NCBI GenBank assembly: GCA_903844135.1
Contig: CAIMSN010000048.1
Span: forward strand, 1 to 39,058
Direction: 5' to 3'
Source of the DNA: an uncultured Rhodospirillales bacterium
Lineage (GTDB): Bacteria; Pseudomonadota; Alphaproteobacteria; Acetobacterales; Acetobacteraceae
Length of the DNA stretch: 39,058 nt
Below the pieces are notes generated by a model. That model ran no database searches. It was given only the letters and a program-made list of their open reading frames with translations, and had not been told where the DNA came from. The position numbers and the translations under genes are program-made. Positions 33,335 to 39,058 of this stretch are shown piece after piece. Position 1 is the stretch's first letter; each line of letters opens with the position of its first letter.

Positions 33335-34419
33335 GCCGCCTGCCCCGGACGAGGCGCCGGCGGTATCCGCTGCAGCCGGTAATTCGCCAGCCTTTCGCCG
33401 ACCGCCGCGGACAGCAGGATCAGCCCGACCAGCGCGACCGCGGCGCTCGACGGCACGCCCTGGGTCTGCAGCACGGTCCCGGCATTCAGCACCAGCGCCA
33501 TCAGCACGCCCGTCACCACCACGCCCAGCGGCGAGGACGCCGCCAGCACCGCGACGATGATGCCGACATAGCCGTAGCCGTTCGACAGGCCGGATTGCAG
33601 CCGGTGCACGGTCCCGGCCAGCTCCAGCATCCCGCCCAGCCCGGCGACCGCGCCGGCCAGCAGCATCGCCTCGAGCAGGCGGCGGTTCACCGCCATGCCG
33701 GCATAGGAGGCGGCGTTGCGGTTGGCGCCGCAGATGCGCAGCTCGTAGCCCCAGCGCGTGAAGCGGAAGGCGAGCGCCAGCACGCAGGCGAGGGCGAGTA
33801 CCACCGCCAGCCCCCAATGCATCCCGCCCAGATGCCAGTCGCGCGGCAGCTTCGGGATCGCGACCGGCAGCCGGGGCGACTGCGCGGTGACCGAGCTGGC
33901 GCGGTCGCGCCACGGGCCGGTGACGAGCCAGTCGATGCCGAGCCGCGCCACGAAGTTCAGCAGCAGGGTGGTGATGATCTCGCTGGTGCCGAGGATCAGC
34001 CGCGCCAGCGCCGGCACTGCGATCCACGCCGCGCCGGCGGTCATCGAAGCGGCGCCCATGAGCGCGAGCATCGGCAGCGTGCTCCAGGACGGTCCGTACA
34101 GCCCGATCCAGGCGGCGCCGGCGGCGCCGACGAAGAACTGCCCGTCGGCGCCGATGTTCCACAGCCCGACGCGCAGCATGAGCGAGACCGAAAGACCGCA
34201 CATCGCGAGGGGTGCGGCCAGCAGCGCCAGATCCTCCAGGCCGTAGCGGTTGGCGAGGCTCTGGTGCAGCACCTGCAGGCCGAGCGCCGCCGGATGCAGG
34301 CCGAGCAGAGCGAGCAGGAGGCCGGCGGCGAGCACCGAAGCGAGACAGGAGAGCAGGGTGGCGCCGGTACGGACCCGCCCGGACACCGACGGCACGCGCT
34401 GCACCGTATAGGTCCTCAT
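33331..34419 (-). CDS. BMP-type ABC transporter permease 1 (NupP/YufP-like)
   Basis: A 362-residue permease with about ten hydrophobic segments. LMLRVGLWNIGADGQFFVGA is the conserved N-domain stretch of NupP/YufP-like permeases; RFTRWGYELRICGANRNAASYAGM is the coupling loop, and GYGYVGIIVAVLAASSPLGVV is near the C-terminal helices. A hydrophilic lead (residues 1-20) precedes helix 1. Its ATG at 34419 overlaps the ATPase stop (34416-34419) and its own stop overlaps the next permease start, so the three are translationally coupled. It forms a heterodimeric channel with permease 2. Nucleoside-type substrate by family; not proven. Confidence 0.9.
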   Translation of the reverse strand: MRTYTVQRVPSVSGRVRTGATLLSCLASVLAAGLLLALLGLHPAALGLQVLHQSLANRYGLEDLALLAAPLAMCGLSVSLMLRVGLWNIGADGQFFVGAAGAAWIGLYGPSWSTLPMLALMGAASMTAGAAWIAVPALARLILGTSEIITTLLLNFVARLGIDWLVTGPWRDRASSVTAQSPRLPVAIPKLPRDWHLGGMHWGLAVVLALACVLALAFRFTRWGYELRICGANRNAASYAGMAVNRRLLEAMLLAGAVAGLGGMLELAGTVHRLQSGLSNGYGYVGIIVAVLAASSPLGVVVTGVLMALVLNAGTVLQTQGVPSSAAVALVGLILLSAAVGERLANYRLQRIPPAPRPGQAA

Positions 34420-35990
34420 GCGGCCCGGCCGGGATCGCGATCGGGCGCGTCGGGGACGAGCGCCTGTCCGCTCATCAGCAAGCCGAGCCGTTCGGACTCG
34501 GCGTCGGAGGCGGGCAGGATCCCGGCGATGCGGCCAGCGAACAGAACCGCGATCCTGTCGGCATGATCGAGGAGCTCCTCGATCTCCTCGGAGATCAGCA
34601 CCACGCCGATGCCACGCGCGCAGAGCCGGTGCATCGCGGCATGCAGCGACGCGACCGCGCCGATATCGAGACCGCGCGTCGGATAGGCGGCGACCAGCAC
34701 GCGGTCGGCGATGCGCGCCTCGCGTTGCGCCACCAGACGCTGCTGGTTGCCGCCGGACAGGTTGCGCGCCGGCAGCGACGGGTCGCGCCGATCGAGCTGC
34801 GCGTCGTCGATGATCCGCACGGCGAGAGCGCGGGCGCGTCCGGGAACGAACAGCGGACCGCGCGCCACCGGACTGCGATCGTACTCGCGCAGCACGGCAT
34901 TCTCCGCCAGCGAGAGATCGGCGGCGAGCGCGGTGCGCAGCCGGTCCTCTGGGATGTGGCCGATGCCGTGCCTGGCGAAACGTCGCGGCGTCGGATGCGC
35001 CACGGCCTGCCCGTCGAGCAGTACCGTGCCGCTGTCCGGACGCAGGTTGCCGGTCAGGATCTCGCTGAGCGCGCGCTGGCCGTTGCCGGCGACGCCGGCG
35101 ACCCCGAGCACCTCGCCGGCGCGCACCTGTAGATCCACATTGTCCAGCAGAGCGATGCCGCGATGATCGCGCACCGTCACGCCGCGCAGTTCGATCCGCA
35201 CCGCGGCATCGTCGGCGACCGCGCGCCCGGACTCCTGCATCGGCGGCAGGCTGGTATCGCCCATGATCAGCCTGGCCAGGGAAGCCCGGCTGGCGCCCTG
35301 CGCGGCGCAGGTCTCGATCGAACGGCCGGCCCGCATCACCGTGACCCGGTCGGCGATCTCCAGCACCTCGCCGAGCTTGTGGCTGATCAGGATCACCGCG
35401 TTGCCCTGCGCCCTGAACGCGCGCAACGCCGCGAACAGGATCGCCACCTCCGGAGGGGTCAGCACCGCGGTCGGCTCGTCGAGGATCAGGATCCGCGCGC
35501 CGCGCGCCAGCACGCGCAGGATCTCGACGCGCTGCTGCTCGCCGGCGGAAATCTCGCCGACCCGCGCCGACGGCCGCACCGCGAGGCCGAACCGGCGCGA
35601 CAAAGCGGCGGTGCGCGCCTCCAGCAGCGCGGCCGGCGCGCGGAACGGCGTCTCGTTCCAGCCGAGATGGATGTTCTCGGCGACGGTGAAGGCGGAGACC
35701 AGCTTGAAATGCTGGTGCACCATGCCGATCCCGGCCTCGATCGCCGCCGCCGGGCTGTCGATGCGCCTGGCGTGCCCCTCGATGGCGATGCAGCCGGAAT
35801 CCGGCTGATAGAGCCCGGTCAGCACGTTCATCAGGGTCGACTTGCCGGCCCCGTTCTCGCCGAGCAGCGCATGGATCTCGCCGCCGGCCAGGCTGAAATC
35901 GACCGACTGGTTGGCGCGTACGCCGTAGAACGACTTGGTGATGCCGGACAGCTGGACCAGCGGCCGGATCAGAAGCTCGGTGCGCGCCAA
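34416..35990 (-). CDS. BMP-type ABC transporter ATPase, two-domain (NupO/YufO-like)
   Basis: A 524-residue ATPase with two fused nucleotide-binding domains: Walker [10 protein letters not shown] (44-52), Q-loop GMVHQHFKLVSAFTVAENI (the HQHF form typical of this group), signature ISAGEQQRVEILRVL, then the degenerate second P-loop GVAGNGQRALSEIL and LSGGNQQRLVAQREA. GHIPEDRLRTAL is also characteristic. The start is TTG at 35990, right after the binding-protein stop (35992-35994), since no ATG or GTG lies before the first conserved strand. Family relatives import purine nucleosides or simple sugars. Secure as an ATPase of a BMP-type system. Confidence 0.93.
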   Translation of the reverse strand: MARTELLIRPLVQLSGITKSFYGVRANQSVDFSLAGGEIHALLGENGAGKSTLMNVLTGLYQPDSGCIAIEGHARRIDSPAAAIEAGIGMVHQHFKLVSAFTVAENIHLGWNETPFRAPAALLEARTAALSRRFGLAVRPSARVGEISAGEQQRVEILRVLARGARILILDEPTAVLTPPEVAILFAALRAFRAQGNAVILISHKLGEVLEIADRVTVMRAGRSIETCAAQGASRASLARLIMGDTSLPPMQESGRAVADDAAVRIELRGVTVRDHRGIALLDNVDLQVRAGEVLGVAGVAGNGQRALSEILTGNLRPDSGTVLLDGQAVAHPTPRRFARHGIGHIPEDRLRTALAADLSLAENAVLREYDRSPVARGPLFVPGRARALAVRIIDDAQLDRRDPSLPARNLSGGNQQRLVAQREARIADRVLVAAYPTRGLDIGAVASLHAAMHRLCARGIGVVLISEEIEELLDHADRIAVLFAGRIAGILPASDAESERLGLLMSGQALVPDAPDRDPGRAA

Positions 35991-35991
35991 T

Positions 35992-37131
35992 TCAGGCGGA
36001 TCTCAGGCCGCTGACGCCCTCGACCGGCCAGTTCCAGCCATAGCAGGCCATCTCGTCCATGGCGGCGCCCTTGGCGACCCTGACCTTGCCGTCGGCATCC
36101 TTGATTTCGCCCTGGATCGGGTTCCAGCCGCCGAGGATGCGGCGGCGCACGGCGTCCGCCAGGGCTGCGGTCTCGGCCGGGACGCTGGCGCCCCAGGCGT
36201 CGCGATCGACGCCGCCGCCGACCGGAAGGATGGTCCGGCCGCCGCCGCTCCAGCTGCCGCTCAGACGCGCGGCGATCTGCGCGACATAGAACCTGTCCCA
36301 GTCCAGCAGCAGCGAGGTGACGTAGGCCTCCGGGCCTGAGGCGCGCATGTCGGTGTTCCAGGTGGCGCACTTGATGCCGGCCTTGGCGGCGACCTGCAGG
36401 CAGGAGGCATCGTCGAGATTGGTGTAGATCATGTCGATACCGTTCTGGATCAGCGCGTTGGCGGCCTGCGAGGCGGCCTGCGGGTCGAACCAGCTATTGA
36501 TCAGGATCACCTGCGCGGTGGCGTCCGGCCTGATCGAGCGCGCGCCGAGCAGAAAGGCGTTGGCGCAGCTATAGACGGCGGGAACCGGAAACGAGCCGAC
36601 GAAGCCGAGCTTGCCGGACTTGCTCATCCGCGCCGCGGCGACCCCAATGATGTAGCTGACCCGCCAATGCTGGATGTAATACCAGCCCTGATTGTCGGAG
36701 GTGCGATGGCCGTTGCATTCGAGGAAGCCGACATCGGCGGCGTCGTCCGCCACCGACGACAGCAGGTCGCCATATTCCGAGGTGACGAAGACGAGGTTTG
36801 CGCCGTTCTCGACGAACTGTCGGAAGGTCCGGGTCGCGTCGGCGGAGACCGGGATGCTCTCCACCTCCAGGAATTTCGCTTTCGGAAACGCCCGTTTCGC
36901 CGCCAGCATTCCGTGATGGTGGGTCGCGGTCCAGCCGCCGTCGGAGATCGGGCCGATATGACCGAACGCGATCACCGCCTCCGCCTCCGCCACCGGCCCG
37001 AGCGGCGCGGCGGCGGAGGCGCGGCGGGGCAGCAACGCCAGGGCGGTGGTGGCGCTGGCGGCAGCCAGCAGGCCGCGTCGCGTCGGTCCCGCGTTGGGCC
37101 CGGGCCCGACCAGGGGCGTTACGATCGTCAT
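35992..37131 (-). CDS. BMP-family ABC transporter binding protein with Tat-like signal
   Basis: A 379-residue substrate-binding protein of the BMP/PnrA-like family, whose members bind purine nucleosides or related compounds. Features are IAFGHIGPISDGGWTATHHHG (the classic BMP start), FRQFVENGANLVFVTSEYG, KLGFVGSFPVPAVYSCANAFLLG and INSWFDPQAASQAANALIQ. With the ATG at 37131 the signal peptide contains twin arginines T-R-R-G-L-L (18-22) and ends RRASAAAP, so export by Tat is likely; there is no lipobox cysteine as in many BMP lipoproteins. A longer start at 37188 exists but adds a basic lead with no family support. It is the first gene of the transporter set, and the ATPase starts directly after its stop. 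Confidence 0.9.
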   Translation of the reverse strand: MTIVTPLVGPGPNAGPTRRGLLAAASATTALALLPRRASAAAPLGPVAEAEAVIAFGHIGPISDGGWTATHHHGMLAAKRAFPKAKFLEVESIPVSADATRTFRQFVENGANLVFVTSEYGDLLSSVADDAADVGFLECNGHRTSDNQGWYYIQHWRVSYIIGVAAARMSKSGKLGFVGSFPVPAVYSCANAFLLGARSIRPDATAQVILINSWFDPQAASQAANALIQNGIDMIYTNLDDASCLQVAAKAGIKCATWNTDMRASGPEAYVTSLLLDWDRFYVAQIAARLSGSWSGGGRTILPVGGGVDRDAWGASVPAETAALADAVRRRILGGWNPIQGEIKDADGKVRVAKGAAMDEMACYGWNWPVEGVSGLRSA

Positions 37132-37213
37132 GCGGTCTCGGTCTCCGGTCCGGGCCCGAACCGGGCCGCCTGCGCTGGATCGGATCATGCCCGATCAAAC
37201 TGGATGAGCAAGC

Positions 37214-37238
37214 GGCGTGCCGCGGGGTGGGGCACGCC
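37214..37238 (-). promoter_or_regulatory. 8-bp stem-loop in the leader region of the BMP transporter genes
   Basis: GGCGTGCC (37214-37221) and GGCACGCC (37231-37238) form a perfect 8-bp stem with a 9-base loop, in the 251-base gap between the divergent transporter and bestrophin genes. It could be a leader hairpin for either gene or an operator. No known riboswitch consensus is recognised and no T-run follows. The rest of the gap holds no gene I can support. Confidence 0.3.
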
Positions 37239-37382
37239 TGTCATGGTTCGACATGCACCCGGCTGTTGGCGGAAGCGCGGTCGCGTGCGACTGAAGACCG
37301 CACCTGAAACGGAGACACCCGTGCCGTCGCGCCGACCCTCACCCGTCGTTTCTCCCGGCCCGGCCGCGCAGGGCCAGCCCGC

Positions 37383-38258
37383 ATGATCGCCGACCGCCGC
37401 GCCGGAATCACCAACCTGGTCCGGGAGAGCGTGCGCCCGCTGCTGGCGCTGTTCGCCTGGGACATCATCGTGGTGCTGGTGTTCCAGCTCGCGCACCGCT
37501 CCTGGATGGACCAGCCGGCACTCCCGTTCTCGCTGATCGGCTCGGCCCTGGTGCTGTTCCTCAACGTCCGTAACACCGCCGCCTACAACCGCTGGTGGGA
37601 GGCGCGCACCCTCTGGGGATCGGTGGTGAACAACACGCGCAGCTTCTCGCGACAGATGGCGACCCTGCTGCATGGCGCGCCGGAACTGACGCGGGCGATG
37701 ATCGGCTTCGCGTTCGCCCTGCGCGGCGGCCTGACCGGGACCGACGTGTCGGTCGAGCTCCAGCCGCTGCTCACGCCCGATCTGGCCGCCAGGGTGCGCG
37801 GCCGCCGCAACCAGGCGAACGCCATCTTGTATGAGATCGGCGTCGCGGTGCGGGCACGCGCGGAGATGGAAGGCATCCATCCGGCGGCGCATGCGGAGAT
37901 CGACCGCATCCTGTCGGATCTGGCCAACGGCCAGGGCGGGCTGGAGCGGATCCGCAACACGCCGCTGGCGATCCAGTTCTCGCTGCTGCCCCGCCTGCTG
38001 GTCCGGGTTTTCTGCCTGGTGCTGCCTCTGTCGATGGTCCAGGAGCTCGGCTGGATCACGCCGTTCGGCTCCACCCTGGCCGGCTTCCTGTTCGTGGCGC
38101 TGGACGAGATCGGCGCCGACCTGGAAAATCCGTTCGAAGCCAGCGCGCATGCTTTGCCGATGCGGGCGATCACGCGCACGATCGAGATCGACCTGCTGCA
38201 GTCGATCGGCGAACCTGCGCCGGAACCGCTGGCGCCGGTGCACGGCGTCCTCGCCTAA
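37383..38258 (+). CDS. bestrophin-family (UPF0187) ion channel
   Basis: A 291-residue membrane protein of the bacterial bestrophin-like family, pentameric channels for anions or, in some bacterial members, cations. Visible are two hydrophobic helices near the N-terminus (about 18-60), the signature NVRNTAAYNRWWEARTLWG, NNTRSFSRQM, and the later helices FSLLPRLLVRVFCLVLPLS and GSTLAGFLFVALDEIG followed by the family LENPFE motif. ATG 37383 is the first in-frame start that gives the usual N-terminus, with little ribosome-site support. It is divergent from the BMP transporter and followed by a small gene after 10 bases. Confidence 0.92.
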   Translation: MIADRRAGITNLVRESVRPLLALFAWDIIVVLVFQLAHRSWMDQPALPFSLIGSALVLFLNVRNTAAYNRWWEARTLWGSVVNNTRSFSRQMATLLHGAPELTRAMIGFAFALRGGLTGTDVSVELQPLLTPDLAARVRGRRNQANAILYEIGVAVRARAEMEGIHPAAHAEIDRILSDLANGQGGLERIRNTPLAIQFSLLPRLLVRVFCLVLPLSMVQELGWITPFGSTLAGFLFVALDEIGADLENPFEASAHALPMRAITRTIEIDLLQSIGEPAPEPLAPVHGVLA

Positions 38259-38268
38259 GGATCGGATC

Positions 38269-38511
38269 ATGGGCTCGACCACGCGGATCATCTACCAGCC
38301 TTACGTCGCCGGCGCGCGCGGCGCCCTGAAGGCCGGGCCGCCGCTCACCTGCGTCACGCTCGACGACGGCATGCGGCGCGCCGAACGCGCGTTCGCCAAC
38401 GGTTCGATCCTCGGCGCGCAGATCGTCCGGGTAACGCACGACGACGAGTCCGAGGAGTTCGCCGATCCGGAATATCTCGGTGCAATCGGCCAGGTTCCCG
38501 ACGCGGCCTGA
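38269..38511 (+). CDS. 80-residue protein of unknown function
   Basis: I do not recognise this small, soluble, mixed-charge protein (begins MGSTTRIIYQPYVAGARG; ends with EEFADPEYLGAIGQVPDAA). Support comes from an AAGGA ribosome site (38257-38261) 7 bases before ATG 38269, good spacing after the bestrophin gene (10 bases), and typical codon bias. Its TLDDGMRRAERAFANGSILGAQIVRV reads like a single alpha/beta unit. No signal peptide or membrane segment. Confidence 0.7.
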   Translation: MGSTTRIIYQPYVAGARGALKAGPPLTCVTLDDGMRRAERAFANGSILGAQIVRVTHDDESEEFADPEYLGAIGQVPDAA

Positions 38512-38555
38512 TCCCGGCCGCCGACGGAGCGGCGTGGTCTGTCGAGAGGAGTGCC

Positions 38556-39058
38556 ATGACGAGCGACGAGCCGGTGCTTCCCGACGACCTGCTGATCACT
38601 GCGGCGGACGAGGTGCGCATCCGCCAGGACCTGGCGCTGGTCGCGCTCGGCCGCCGTCCGGCGGAGCTGGCGCTGCGGGTCGATCGCCTGCTGGACGTGC
38701 ATGCCAGGCGCTGGCTGGTCGACCAGGAGATCGTCGTCAGGGGACGGCGGATCGCCTGGGTCGGTCCGGCCGGCTGCTACCGCGGCGAGGTCGGTCGCCG
38801 GCTGCATCGTCCCGGCCTGTCCGCCGTGCCGGGCTTCGGCGAGGTGCACAAGCACATCGAGAGCAGCCACCTCGCCCCGGAGCACGAGGCCGCCCTGGTG
38901 CTGCCGCGCGGCAATAGCTGGACCTGCGAGGCCAGCCACGAGCTGTCGAACGTGAACGGTCCCGGCAATCTCGGCTTCTGGCTGCAGGCGCGGCGTCAGG
39001 GTTCGCCGCTGAAGATCTTCCCGCTGCCCGGCTCCGCGGTGCCGCCCACCGCCTACGA
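38556..39058 (+). CDS. adenine deaminase-like amidohydrolase, 3' end cut by window edge
   Basis: The first 167 residues of an amidohydrolase of the adenine deaminase family, which converts adenine to hypoxanthine in purine salvage. The metal motif is H98-K-H100 in VPGFGEVHKHIESSHLAPEHE, followed by RGNSWTCEASHELSNVNG and RRQGSPLKIFPLPGSAVPPTAY, stretches I associate with this subfamily. It departs from the more usual DTHLHIES wording by having EVHKHIES. ATG 38556 has GAGAGGA 5 bases upstream. The gene continues beyond the window, so the remaining metal ligands cannot be checked. The nearby nucleoside-type BMP importer on the opposite strand fits a purine role. Confidence 0.82.
   Translation, partial: MTSDEPVLPDDLLITAADEVRIRQDLALVALGRRPAELALRVDRLLDVHARRWLVDQEIVVRGRRIAWVGPAGCYRGEVGRRLHRPGLSAVPGFGEVHKHIESSHLAPEHEAALVLPRGNSWTCEASHELSNVNGPGNLGFWLQARRQGSPLKIFPLPGSAVPPTAY

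Noticed and set aside
37189-37382. Purine or guanidine riboswitch ahead of the nucleoside-type importer
   Set aside because: Only a simple 8-bp hairpin is seen; no recognised riboswitch core sequence.
1-39058. CRISPR array, tRNA, rRNA, prophage or known defence system
   Set aside because: No regularly spaced direct repeats, no cloverleaf-like sequence in the gaps, and no recognisable defence or phage proteins.

Overview
The window is GC-rich DNA (about 70 % by eye) with tightly packed genes, frequent ATGA stop/start overlaps and strong G/C third-position bias. The proteins (MlaE/MlaF-type ABC system, FUSC/DUF1656/HlyD efflux set, RadA, UXS, a DUF1217 protein) and the hairpin-type intergenic repeats suggest an alphaproteobacterium, most likely of the Acetobacteraceae/Rhodospirillales. 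This is an inference from protein character; no rRNA is present. I see 34 protein genes, two of them cut by the window edges (tldD at the left, an adenine deaminase-like gene at the right). I see no tRNA, rRNA, CRISPR array, transposase or prophage gene.

Layout. 1-5755 (+): tldD end, two MFS exporters, then a DUF1217 protein with a large beta-rich insertion. 5775-6106: two tandem palindromic elements, the second running into the radA stop codon. 6091-9799 (-): radA, a small exported protein, and an MlaF/MlaE-type ATPase/permease pair. 9892-10923 (+): UDP-glucuronate decarboxylase-like gene. 10931-15088 (-): thymidine kinase, a hybrid histidine kinase overlapping it by 4 bases, and a DHA2-type MFS exporter. 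15251-19055 (+): trpS, yjbQ, and a YdeP-type molybdopterin oxidoreductase, followed by a hairpin cluster and a dicarboxylate/amino-acid symporter (19179-20396).

20531-27363 (+) is a sugar or cyclitol uptake and oxidation cassette: binding protein, IolG-like dehydrogenase, second Gfo/Idh/MocA dehydrogenase, two-domain ATPase, permease, and a second binding protein paralogous to the first. It ends in an intrinsic terminator. It resembles inositol-type uptake plus first-step oxidation, but the substrate is not shown by sequence.

27409-37131 (-) is a long co-directional block. Read 5' to 3' it holds a BMP-type (purine nucleoside-like) ABC importer of four genes, signal peptidase I, and an AaeB/AaeX/AaeA-like efflux set whose last gene overlaps a small P-loop sugar/nucleoside kinase. 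37383-end (+): a bestrophin-like channel, an 80-residue unknown protein and an adenine deaminase-like amidohydrolase. The last, opposite a nucleoside-type importer, hints at purine salvage.

The window is mostly ordinary chromosomal core and transport functions. The most unusual items are the twin palindromic elements at the radA 3' end, the DUF1217 protein with an internal duplication, the paralogous binding proteins bracketing one transporter, the tdk/hybrid-kinase overlap, and the MlaEF pair with a small exported protein instead of MlaD. No DNA-binding transcription factor gene is visible in 39 kb.
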